64,000 bases of DNA, taken from contig NZ_LGUI01000006.1 of assembly GCF_002891295.1 (NCBI RefSeq), positions 124,001 to 188,000 on the forward strand. The letters run 5' to 3'. Under the pieces are notes generated by a model. The model was given only the letters and a program-made list of their open reading frames with translations, ran no database searches and was not told the DNA's origin. Below are positions 7,532-15,216 of the stretch, one piece after another. Made by a program: the position numbers and the translations under genes. The DNA is from Streptomyces eurocidicus (GTDB lineage: Bacteria > Actinomycetota > Actinomycetes > Streptomycetales > Streptomycetaceae). How positions within the stretch are numbered: the stretch's first letter is position 1; the number at the start of each line of letters is the position of its first letter.

Positions 7532-7672
7532 GCCTCTTCCCCCGGTCTCACCTGCGACGACGTTATTTCGGCGGGGCGACACTCTACCCATGGCGGAGAG
7601 TGCCGAGCGCCGCGCGCGGCCGGGCCGCCGGGTTTGGCCGGGGTGCCGTGGACTGGCTAGCCTGAGGGCACG

Positions 7673-8833
7673 ATGAATCGTTTCACGACGCCACAGGGTG
7701 AGTACGAACTGACCCGTTTCCCCGAGGATCCCCGCGACCGGCTCCGCGCCTGGGACTCGGCCGACGAATACCTTCTGCGCCACCTCGGGGGTATCGACGC
7801 CGATCCCGTGGACCTCTCGGGCACCGTGGTCGTCGTGGGCGACCGGTGGGGTGCCCTGACCACCGCTCTCGCGGCGTACGGCCCGACGCAGATCACGGAC
7901 TCCTACCTCGGCCAGGAGGCGACCCGGGCGAACCTGGCGCGCAACGGCGTCGCCGCCGGCGCGGTGCGGCTGCTGTCCACGCGGGACACCCCGCCGGACC
8001 GTATCGACGTGCTGCTGGTCCGGGTGCCCAAGAGCCTGGCGCTCCTGGAGGACCAGTTGCACCGGCTGGCGCCGCGCGTGCACGCGGGGACGGTCGTGGT
8101 CGGCACCGGGCGGGTCACCGAGATCCACACCTCGACGCTCACGCTCTTCGAGCGGATCCTGGGGCCGACGCGGACGTCGCTGGCGGTGAAGAAGTCGCGC
8201 CTCATCTTCTGCGCGCCTGACCCGGAGGTCACGTCCGGCCGGGGCGCCAACCCCTGGCCGCACAGCTACGCGCTGCCCGACGGCGTCGGGGTGGTCTCCG
8301 GCCGGACCGTCACCAACCACGCGGGCATCTTCTGCGCCGAGCGGCTGGACATCGGCACCCGCTTCCTCCTCCAGCACCTTCCGGTGCGCCGGGGCCCCGA
8401 GCGGGTCGTGGACCTGGGCTGCGGCAACGGCGTGGTGGGCACGGCGGCGGCGCTGGCCAACCCCGAGGCCGAGGTGGTGTTCGTCGACGAGTCCTACCAG
8501 GCCGTGGCGTCCGCGGAGGCCACCTTCCGGGCGAACGCCGGGACGGCCGCCCCGGCGGAGTTCCGGGTGGGCGACGGTCTGTCCGGCGTGCCGGCCGGCT
8601 CGGTGGACCTGGTCCTCAACAACCCGCCGTTCCACACCCATCAGGCGACGACCGACGCGACGGCCTGGCGCATGTTCGAGGGCGCCCGCGAGGCGCTGCG
8701 CCCGGGTGGCGAGCTGTGGGTGGTCGGGAACCGGCACCTCGGCTACCACGTGCGGCTGCGGCGGCTCTTCGGCCGCTCCGAGGTCGTGGCGAGCGACCCG
8801 AAGTTCGTCGTCCTGCGGGCCGTCAAGCACTGA
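7673..8833 (+). CDS. rlmG: RlmG/RsmC-type rRNA (guanine-N2) methyltransferase
   Basis: A 386-residue SAM-dependent methyltransferase with the two-domain layout of RlmG/RsmC: a degenerate N-terminal methyltransferase-like domain and a catalytic C-terminal one. The latter has the SAM motif VVDLGCGNGVVGTAAAL at about residue 245 and NNPPFHTH at about 320. NPPFH is the hallmark of N2-guanine methyltransferases of this group. Expected role: methylation of a guanine in 23S rRNA (G1835-type) or 16S rRNA (RsmC-type); sequence alone does not decide. GAGGG precedes the ATG. A strong hairpin follows the gene. Confidence 0.82.
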   Translation: MNRFTTPQGEYELTRFPEDPRDRLRAWDSADEYLLRHLGGIDADPVDLSGTVVVVGDRWGALTTALAAYGPTQITDSYLGQEATRANLARNGVAAGAVRLLSTRDTPPDRIDVLLVRVPKSLALLEDQLHRLAPRVHAGTVVVGTGRVTEIHTSTLTLFERILGPTRTSLAVKKSRLIFCAPDPEVTSGRGANPWPHSYALPDGVGVVSGRTVTNHAGIFCAERLDIGTRFLLQHLPVRRGPERVVDLGCGNGVVGTAAALANPEAEVVFVDESYQAVASAEATFRANAGTAAPAEFRVGDGLSGVPAGSVDLVLNNPPFHTHQATTDATAWRMFEGAREALRPGGELWVVGNRHLGYHVRLRRLFGRSEVVASDPKFVVLRAVKH

Positions 8834-9155
8834 GCGCGCTCCGGCCCGCGTGCCCGTCATGAGCCGTCGCCCGTGGGGCGGTCGGCGGTGTTCTCCGTGC
8901 GGCGCACGGTCCCGGTACGACTCCGGGGCCGTGCGCCGTACACGTATTCCCGGCCGGGCGCGGAAGTGATCCAGATCATGGTTTCGGCGTCGGTGAATCG
9001 AATGGACGACGCGCCTCCGCATGGCATGATCATGCAGATCGTTACCGGCGGGTAATCACTTGCCCGTCCGATGCCGTATGCCGTGTTGACGCGGGCCGAA
9101 GGTACGGACCAGTCCCCCTCGCCCCGCCCCCACCTCACGCTCTCGAGGATCCAAG
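8834..9155. other. Intergenic region with terminator
   Basis: It contains the rlmG-like terminator at 8900-8938 and presumably the promoter of the downstream lipoprotein gene. I see no gene. Confidence 0.6.
8900..8938. terminator. Hairpin terminator
   Basis: A 16-bp stem (CGGCGCACGGTCCCGG with one G-U) and a 7-nt loop, 66 bases after the methyltransferase stop. Confidence 0.75.
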
Positions 9156-10640
9156 GTGCGCATTCCCAGCAGAACCATCGCTTTACCCGCTCTGACCGCC
9201 GCGTCCCTCCTCGTCGTCGGCTGCTCCGCCGCCGGACCCGCCACCACCGCCTCCGGCGGGGGTGCGGAACCGGCCGCCACCACACCGCCCCCGGCCGCGG
9301 AGCGGCAGCTCGCCGTCAAGGCGGCGATACCCGAGGGGTCCGGCACGCCCAGCGCCGTGGCCCATCCCTCCGGCGGCGGCCGGCAGGCGGAGAAGTCCTC
9401 CCTCAAGGTCGCCTCGTACGACCGGAAGAGCGGACGCGCCGTCATCTCCGGTGCGGCGAAGCCCGCGCGGAAGCCCTCCGCCGCCCATCCGGCGGCACCG
9501 TCGGCCCCGGCCGGCCCGGCCTCCCCGTCGGCGTCCGCCGGGGGGCCCGGCCGGAACTCCTCCGTGGCCGTCGGCGACATCATCGCCAGCGCGCCCACGC
9601 CCGGCGCCCCCGACGGCGTCCTGGCCAAGGTCACCCAGGTGCTGGGCAGCACCGACAAGGGCACCGAGGTCAACACGACCCCGGCCACCCTGGGGGCGCT
9701 GCTCGGTGACGCCAAGGCCGACGGCAAGGTGCCCGTCGACCCCTCGGCCGTCACGGTCGAACCGCTCGTCCAGGGCACGAAGGTGTCCTGGGCGAAGACC
9801 GGCGACGTCCGCTTCGGGCCCAAGGGCGGGAAGGTGCCCCTGGGCAGCCTCCGGATCGACGTCGGCACCTCGATCGCCACGGCGAAGGGCGCCCCGGTCT
9901 CGGCCGCGGCGTCCGCGTCGGGCTTCGTCCAGCTGGCTCCCGAGGTCGACTTCTCGTACGACGGCCGGGGCGGTTCGGGCCTCTCGCCCGGTTCCGCCTC
10001 CCTGGCGCTGGCGGGTGACTGGACCTCGGGCTGGGAGCTCAAGGGCCAGGCCGCCGCGACCACGGACGCCAAGCCGCTGCGGATGCCGTTCGCCAAGCTC
10101 AAGGCCACGCCCGTCATCCAGGTGGGCGCGGTGCCGGTGGTCGTGAACGTCGGTCTGACCTGCTACCTCCAGGTCGACGCGGACGGCCACGTCAACGTCG
10201 ACATCAAGCAGGACCTCAAGGGCGGGTTCCGCGTCGGCGGCGACTACACCCATGCCAAGGGGTGGACCCCGGTCAACACCTCCGACATCACGGCCACCTC
10301 GCCGCGGGCGACCGTGAGCGCGGCGGGCAAGGTGAAGGCGACCCTCGGCACCGAGGCCAGCCTCGGTCTGTACGGCACGGTCGGCGTCACCGCCGACGTC
10401 GCGCCGTACCTGCGGGCCGAGGCCGAGGGCGAGGCGTCCGCCGCCATGGACGGCAGCGCCTCGGCGGCGGGCAAGTGGAAGGCGTTCGGCGGCCTGGATC
10501 TGAGCGGGGCCCTCCAGGTCCAGCTGAAGATCTTCAACACGCCGATCTTCGAGAAGCCCGTACCGCTGGGCGCCCTGCACCGCGAGTGGAAGATCGCGGA
10601 GGGCGCCGGCGCGGTGTCCACGGGGGCCCGTCGCCGCTGA
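9156..10640 (+). CDS. Large secreted lipoprotein, function unknown
   Basis: A 494-residue lipoprotein. The GTG start at 9156 is followed by a short signal sequence ending in a LVVGC lipobox. A Pro/Ala/Thr-rich linker runs to about residue 145. The rest is beta-rich, with alternating short hydrophobic strands and many Lys/Asp, and no catalytic motif. The C-terminus (GGLDLSGALQVQLKIFNTPI) looks like the edge of a beta-sandwich or solenoid. A binding or wall-anchored structural role is possible but not supported by any family I recognise. It is followed by a long hairpin. Confidence 0.75.
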   Translation: MRIPSRTIALPALTAASLLVVGCSAAGPATTASGGGAEPAATTPPPAAERQLAVKAAIPEGSGTPSAVAHPSGGGRQAEKSSLKVASYDRKSGRAVISGAAKPARKPSAAHPAAPSAPAGPASPSASAGGPGRNSSVAVGDIIASAPTPGAPDGVLAKVTQVLGSTDKGTEVNTTPATLGALLGDAKADGKVPVDPSAVTVEPLVQGTKVSWAKTGDVRFGPKGGKVPLGSLRIDVGTSIATAKGAPVSAAASASGFVQLAPEVDFSYDGRGGSGLSPGSASLALAGDWTSGWELKGQAAATTDAKPLRMPFAKLKATPVIQVGAVPVVVNVGLTCYLQVDADGHVNVDIKQDLKGGFRVGGDYTHAKGWTPVNTSDITATSPRATVSAAGKVKATLGTEASLGLYGTVGVTADVAPYLRAEAEGEASAAMDGSASAAGKWKAFGGLDLSGALQVQLKIFNTPIFEKPVPLGALHREWKIAEGAGAVSTGARRR

Positions 10641-10656
10641 CGGACCGGGTCCGGGA

Positions 10657-10697
10657 GCCGTACGGTACGGCGTCATGACGACGCCGCACCGTACGGC
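10657..10697. terminator. Long hairpin terminator
   Basis: Arms of 10 bp (GCCGTACGGT) and 7 bp (CGGCGTC) separated by one mismatch, with a 5-nt loop, 17 bases after the lipoprotein stop. Confidence 0.8.
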
Positions 10698-10721
10698 TTC
10701 GCGCTTTCCTGACACCTCTTC

Positions 10722-10733
10722 GGGAGCGCTCCC
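10722..10733. promoter_or_regulatory. CebR-type LacI-family palindrome
   Basis: GGGAGCGCTCCC is a perfect 12-bp palindrome. It is identical to the central 12 bases of the published CebR (cellobiose repressor) box TGGGAGCGCTCCCA of streptomycetes. It lies 345 bases before the HxlR gene and downstream of the lipoprotein gene. No sugar gene is adjacent, so functional assignment is doubtful. Confidence 0.5.
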
Positions 10734-11067
10734 CCGGCAGGCGGGTGGTGCGTTTCCCGGCCGCGCGCTGGGGTGTGCGTGCCTTGGCGCGGCCGGGACG
10801 GATGTGCTGCGGGTGCCTGCTACGACGGGGCGGCTCGCACGTTCCTCGCGGGTAGAAAGCAGCGGGGCGCGCCGGTCGGCGCGCTCGGGGCCGTGCGGAG
10901 GGGTGGGAGATGTTCGGTGGGCGAGGTGTCGTGGTGGCTTCGTGCTCCCCGGTGCGGGCAGGGAGGCGCGCCGGGCGCGTGAGTCCTGCAGGGGTGCGGG
11001 GCGGCACCGCGGCGGGTGCGCCGAGGGTCCTGGGCGGATGAGAGCGGAGGGGCGAGGGGGCACCGTC

Positions 11068-11460
11068 GTGGCGCACGCCGCCGTCGAGCTGTCCGGGCGG
11101 CCGGGGACCGAGGCGTGCCCGGTCATGGAGGTCCTCGACCATGTCGCGGGAAAGTGGAGCATCGGGATCCTGGTGGCCGCGGGGCGGGGCCCGGTCCGGT
11201 TCACCGAGCTGGAGCGGGTGGTCACGGGCATCAGCCGACGGGTCCTCACCCTCAATCTGCGCAGGCTGGAGCGGGACGGCCTGCTCGACCGCACGGTCTA
11301 TCCCACGGTGCCGCCCCGGGTGGAGTACAGCCTTACCCCGCTGGCCGACGAGCTCCATGTGACGCTGAGCGGGCTCGTGGACTGGGCGGAGCGCCACGGC
11401 ACGGCCGTCGCCGCCGCCCGTGCGGCCCACGACGCGTCCGCCACGGGCCGGCGCGGCTGA
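11068..11460 (+). CDS. HxlR-family winged-helix regulator
   Basis: A 130-residue regulator. The signature CPVMEVLDHVAGKWSIGIL followed by RFTELERVVTGISRRVLTLN and the winged-helix wing (VPPRVEYSLTPLADEL) is diagnostic of HxlR. GTG at 11068 was chosen for its GAGGGGG site and because it gives a normal short tail before the conserved CPV; an in-frame ATG at 11038 would add ten residues. Members often respond to reactive electrophiles. It is probably co-transcribed with the next gene, 29 bases downstream. Confidence 0.88.
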   Translation: MAHAAVELSGRPGTEACPVMEVLDHVAGKWSIGILVAAGRGPVRFTELERVVTGISRRVLTLNLRRLERDGLLDRTVYPTVPPRVEYSLTPLADELHVTLSGLVDWAERHGTAVAAARAAHDASATGRRG

Positions 11461-11489
11461 CCCGGCACGGCCGCCTGATACGGAGGAGC

Positions 11490-11954
11490 ATGGTGTTCCG
11501 TCTGGAGCGGGGCTCGACGGGCTTCCGGGACGCGCGCGGCCGGGCCCTGACCCGGGTCGAGCCCACGCTCTTCCGCGCCGTGTGCTTCGCGGCGGCGCGG
11601 GAGGCCGGCGGGCGGCTGAGCGAGGTGGCGCCCGCCACGCGCCGGACGTTCCACTCCGCCACGGTCACCGAGGAGCACGGGCGCCGGCTGACCGTCCTGT
11701 GCCACGCCCATCTCCCGCTGATCGCCTTCACCGAAGGGCCCGTTCCGCCCGGCGACCCCGTGCCGGGTTTCGCCCCGGTCCCGGTGTGGTCGGATCCCTT
11801 CCGCACCGCGGGCTTCCGCCTCCTGGAGGCGGACGAGCTGGCCACGCCGATGACGCGGGCCGACGTCACGGCACTGGCCTCCACGGAGCTGGCGGAGATC
11901 GGTTACCACCAGCCGGAGCGCGCGGGGGACGCGCTGTTCAACTGGTGGGACTGA
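11490..11954 (+). CDS. Hypothetical protein ending in FNWWD
   Basis: A 154-residue protein with a strong GGAGGAG site before the ATG. It contains predicted strands around VTEEHGRRLTVLCHAHLPLI and FRTAGFRLLEADEL, suggesting an alpha/beta fold. The terminal FNWWD resembles a tail I associate with small conserved actinobacterial proteins of unknown role. No signal or membrane segment. It lies directly behind the HxlR gene, so it is a candidate target or partner of that regulator. Confidence 0.75.
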   Translation: MVFRLERGSTGFRDARGRALTRVEPTLFRAVCFAAAREAGGRLSEVAPATRRTFHSATVTEEHGRRLTVLCHAHLPLIAFTEGPVPPGDPVPGFAPVPVWSDPFRTAGFRLLEADELATPMTRADVTALASTELAEIGYHQPERAGDALFNWWD

Positions 11955-12168
11955 CACGCACTCGACGACCGGGCCGCACACCGCGGCGTACAGCCGGGGC
12001 GTACGCCACGGTGTGCGGGGCGCACGGCCGGGTGGCCGGGCGCCGGGGTGCGGCTGAGCGGGCTTGGCGAAGTCCGGTGCGGTTCGGCAGCGCCCGAAGG
12101 GGCGCGGGGAACCGCGCGACCGGCCACGACGCACCCGCAGACGGCGCACCGGACTGTGAGCGGAGCGC

Positions 12169-12564
12169 TCAGCCCCGGCCGAGGAGGTCCTCCAGGGACC
12201 CCTGCGGCACCTCGCCCTGCGGGGTGAGCTTGTCGACCGCCTCGGGGAGGACGCCCGCGATCTCGTCGGCGGCCTGTTCGGGCGAGAGGCCGGCCTGCTG
12301 GGCGATGTGGTCCAGCGTCTGGGTGGGCAGGGCCTGCGCGACCTCCGGGCCGCTGAGGGACGCGTTCTGCCCCGTACCCACCCAGGAGTCGGCCTTCTCG
12401 CCGAGACCGCCGTCGCGGAGCTGGTTCAGGAGGCCCGCGAGGGGGTTCCCGCCTCCGTCGCTGCCGAGCGTGCCGAGGAGGGCGCCGAGGATGTTCGCGC
12501 CCCCGCCCTTGCCCCCGCCGCCGAGCAGTCCGCCCAGCAGACTTCCCAGGTCGTTGTCCGCCAT
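12169..12564 (-). CDS. YidB-like (DUF937) protein
   Basis: A 131-residue protein. The N-terminal half is Gly/Leu-rich with repeated LLGGLLGG and ALLGTLGSDGGG segments. The C-terminal half has LPTQTLDHIAQQAGLSPEQA followed by a helical LPEAVDKLTPQGEVP, typical of the YidB/DUF937 family. ATG at 12564 has GCAGGAGAC directly upstream. Family role is unknown; predicted cytosolic. Single gene. Confidence 0.82.
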   Translation of the reverse strand: MADNDLGSLLGGLLGGGGKGGGANILGALLGTLGSDGGGNPLAGLLNQLRDGGLGEKADSWVGTGQNASLSGPEVAQALPTQTLDHIAQQAGLSPEQAADEIAGVLPEAVDKLTPQGEVPQGSLEDLLGRG

Positions 12565-12820
12565 GTCTCCTGCCTTTCCTGGAAGCGGGCCGGGGCGCCG
12601 CGGCGTACGCGCCGCCGCCGTCACCCGGCCGGTGACTCCCCCACACGCCTACCCCGGGCGGGCCCGCCCGGACCGGCGGCCGTGGCATGTTCACCCGGAC
12701 ACGTACCGGGCCTCCGGCGCGGCCCGCGCGGGACGGCGGCGGGACGGTCCGGACGATCTCCTATGCGCCCCGTCCTCTCGCCCATGGAGTCACGTCCCGC
12801 CCACCGGTTGACTGACCGTC

Positions 12821-13633
12821 ATGACAGAGATCCTCGTACTCGGCGCCTCCGGCAAGACCGGCAGCCGCGTCGTCCCCCGCCTCCGCTCCCTCGGCCACTC
12901 CGTCCGGGCCGCCTCGCGCTCGGGCGCCACCCGCTTCGACTGGGCCGACCGCACCACCTGGGGCCCCGCCCTCGCCGGCGCGGAGGCCGTCTACCTCGTC
13001 CCGACCGAGACGCTCGGCCTCCCCGAGCGGGCGGCCTTCGTGACCGCCGCCGAGGAGGCGGGGGTCCGGCGGCTCGTCCAGCTGTCGGTGCGCGGCATCG
13101 ACGAGGACAGGGTGCCGCCCACCGAAGCGGCGGTCCGCGAGTCGGGACTGGAGTGGACGGTCCTGCGCCCCTGCTGGTTCGCGCAGAACTTCGCGGCGGC
13201 GGACTTCTTCCTGCCGGAGGTCCTGGCGGGCGAGGTGGCGACGCCCGCGGGCGACGGCCGCGAGCCGTTCGTCGACGCCGAGGACATCGCCGACGTCGCG
13301 GTGGCGGCGCTCACCGCCGACGGTCACCACGGGCGGACCTACGAGCTGTCGGGGCCGGAGACGCTGTCGTTCGCCGAGGCGCTGGCGCTGATCGGCGAGG
13401 CCGCGGGCCGCGACGTCCGGCACCGGCACGTGCCGGTGGCCGCCTATGTCGCGAGCCTCACCGGGGCGGGCGTCCCCCAGGAGGACGCCGAAGCCGTCGC
13501 GGGCTTCCTCGACGGCATCAGCAGGGGCGCCGACGACTTCCTGAGCGACGGCGTGCGGCAGGCCCTCGGCCGGGAGCCACGTTCCTTCCGGGACTATGTG
13601 AAGACGACGGCGGCGGAGGGCGTCTGGGCGTGA
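12821..13633 (+). CDS. NmrA-like NAD(P)-binding protein
   Basis: A 270-residue atypical short-chain dehydrogenase. The N-terminal ILVLGASGKTGSRVV is the GxxGxxG dinucleotide motif of NmrA/QorB-type proteins, and the substrate lobe follows with WTVLRPCWFAQNF. The canonical Tyr-x-x-x-Lys is not evident, as usual for this branch. These proteins reduce quinones or sense NADP(H) redox state. It stands alone, followed by a clear terminator. Confidence 0.85.
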   Translation: MTEILVLGASGKTGSRVVPRLRSLGHSVRAASRSGATRFDWADRTTWGPALAGAEAVYLVPTETLGLPERAAFVTAAEEAGVRRLVQLSVRGIDEDRVPPTEAAVRESGLEWTVLRPCWFAQNFAAADFFLPEVLAGEVATPAGDGREPFVDAEDIADVAVAALTADGHHGRTYELSGPETLSFAEALALIGEAAGRDVRHRHVPVAAYVASLTGAGVPQEDAEAVAGFLDGISRGADDFLSDGVRQALGREPRSFRDYVKTTAAEGVWA

Positions 13634-14006
13634 CGACCGCTTCCCGCCCGGTGGATTCGCAGCTACGACGCACCCGGAGAGGGGCTTCGGGAAGCCGGTG
13701 CCGCTTCCCGAAGCCCCGGCCCCGCGACGGAGGGCTCCCCGCCGACGGGACGCCAGGGCCTGGTGAGCAACTCCGGTGCGGGTCAATACCCATCGGGAGT
13801 GAACCACCGGTCGGTTCGGGGCACGCGTGCGCGCCGAGGCGCACGCGACAGGGAGAAACCGTTTCGCCAGAAGGTGCCGTTCACGCTTTCGGGCTCACCC
13901 GGGTGCCGCACGGTCACGCCTTCCGCTTCACCGCTTTCCGGCACCCGGCCGGCAGCCGGTGGAGCGCCCCGGCCGGGACCGCGACGCGGCTCCCGGGGTG
14001 CCTCCC
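13634..14006. other. Intergenic region after NmrA-like gene
   Basis: It contains the terminator at 13681-13717. The remaining 290 bases are G+C-rich and show no gene that I can support. Confidence 0.55.
13681..13717. terminator. Hairpin terminator
   Basis: A perfect 15-bp stem (GGGGCTTCGGGAAGC) with a 7-nt loop, 47 bases after the NmrA-like stop. Confidence 0.85.
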
Positions 14007-14285
14007 TCAGCCGGCCTCCGCGAGTTCCGGCTCGGCCCCGGCGGCCTCGGCCGAGGCCGCGGCCAGGTCGTCCATGGACAGGCCGAGCACGGTGGCCAGG
14101 GCCGCCACCGTGAAGAAGGCCGGGGTCGGCGCACGGCCCGTCTCGATCTTGCGGAGCGTCTCGGCGGACAGCCCGGCCGCCGCCGCGATCTCCACCATGC
14201 TCCGGTCGCCGCGGGCCCGGCGGAGCAGCATGCCGAAGGTCTCGCCGCGACGGCGCTCCCAGGGGGTCAAAGGATTCCTCACCAT
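14007..14285 (-). CDS. XRE-family regulator
   Basis: A 92-residue protein that is essentially one HTH domain. FGMLLRRARGDRSMVEIAAA and GLSAETLRKIETGRAPTPAF are the classic XRE helices 2-3, and the tail is an Ala/Glu-rich helix. The start codon lies inside an iterated operator-like sequence and has no ribosome binding site, which suggests a leaderless transcript and autorepression. It is divergent from map, 89 bases away, so map expression may also be affected. Confidence 0.85.
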   Translation of the reverse strand: MVRNPLTPWERRRGETFGMLLRRARGDRSMVEIAAAAGLSAETLRKIETGRAPTPAFFTVAALATVLGLSMDDLAAASAEAAGAEPELAEAG

Positions 14286-14323
14286 GACCGTGATACTAAT
14301 ACCGTGATAACTATACCGGTATA
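14282..14323 (-). promoter_or_regulatory. Three 14-nt iterons, likely XRE operator/promoter
   Basis: Read on the minus strand, three consecutive 14-nt units begin TATACCGGTATAGT, TATCACGGTATTAG and TATCACGGTCATGG. The first holds the palindrome TATACCGGTATA, and the last includes the ATG of the XRE gene. AT-rich DNA is rare in this genome. The arrangement fits cooperative autorepression with a leaderless mRNA. Confidence 0.65.
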
Positions 14324-14374
14324 AGAATTGGCTCGACTCGCCGGGGCGGGCCCATGAGACGGGAGCGACAGACC

Positions 14375-15142
14375 ATGGTGGAGATCAAGTCCGATGCCGA
14401 GCTGGACGCCATGCGCGAGGCGGGCCGCGTCGTGGCCCGCGCGCTGGCCGCCGCGCGCGAGGCGGCGGGCGTGGGGGTGAGCCTGCGGGAGCTGGACGAG
14501 GCGGCGCGCGCCGTACTGGACGAGGCCGGCGCGACCTCGCCGTTCCTCGGCTACCACCCCTCGTTCGCGCCCGCCCCGTTCCCCGCGGTGATCTGCGCGT
14601 CGGTCAACGACGCGATCGTCCACGGCGTGCCCGACGGCTACCGGCTGCGCGACGGCGACCTGGTCAGCGTGGACTGCGGAGCCCGGCTCGACGGCTGGAC
14701 CGGCGACGCGGCCCTCACCTTCGGCGTCGGCGCGCCGCGCCCCGGGGACACCGAGTTGATGGAGGCCACGCGCGAGGCGCTGGCCGCGGGGATCGCCGCG
14801 GCCGTCGTGGGCAACCGGCTGGGGGACATCTCCCACGCCATCGGCGGCGTCGTCCGCGCGGCCCGCTGCGGGACGCCCGCCGATTTCGGCGGCCACGGCA
14901 TCGGCCGTCAGATGCACGAGGACCCGCCGGTCCCCAACCGCGGCCGACCCCGCCGGGGGATGCCGCTGCGGCACGGCCTGGTGCTGGCGATAGAACCGAT
15001 GCTGATGGCGGGCGGCCGGGACGGCTACCGCACCGACCCCGACGGCTGGACACTGCGCACCACGGACGGCAGCCGGGCGGCGCACTTCGAGCACACGGTC
15101 GCGATCACGGAGTCCGGGCCGCGCGTCCTCACCGCCCTCTGA
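14375..15142 (+). CDS. map: Methionine aminopeptidase, type I
   Basis: A 255-residue enzyme that removes the initiator Met. The dinuclear metal ligands are all in place: D in VSVDCGARL, D in WTGDAALTF, H in GHGIGRQMHE, E in AIEPML and E in HFEHTVAITE. The proximal His is in IVHGVPDGY. Length and order are those of a type Ia enzyme without the zinc-finger extension. ATG at 14375 was chosen over 14354 because MVEIKSDAELDAMREAG matches the family start. Actinobacteria often carry several map copies; this stand-alone one beside an XRE gene is likely an accessory copy. Confidence 0.92.
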   Translation: MVEIKSDAELDAMREAGRVVARALAAAREAAGVGVSLRELDEAARAVLDEAGATSPFLGYHPSFAPAPFPAVICASVNDAIVHGVPDGYRLRDGDLVSVDCGARLDGWTGDAALTFGVGAPRPGDTELMEATREALAAGIAAAVVGNRLGDISHAIGGVVRAARCGTPADFGGHGIGRQMHEDPPVPNRGRPRRGMPLRHGLVLAIEPMLMAGGRDGYRTDPDGWTLRTTDGSRAAHFEHTVAITESGPRVLTAL

Positions 15143-15216
15143 TCGCGGGGCGGGACCGCCACCGGAAAGGGGACATCCGGCTTCCACCGGGCGCGGTGCC
15201 GGGGCCCGCCCGCCCG

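Larger units (their letters stand above)
10641..11067. other. Intergenic region with terminator and operator-like palindrome
   Basis: About 430 bases. It holds the hairpin at 10657-10697 and the palindrome at 10722-10733. The remainder is G-rich and shows no gene. Confidence 0.6.

Noticed and set aside
10675..11037. N-terminal extension of the HxlR gene starting at ATG 10675
   Set aside because: It would begin inside the terminator hairpin and adds low-complexity Arg/Gly/Ser residues unlike any HxlR protein.
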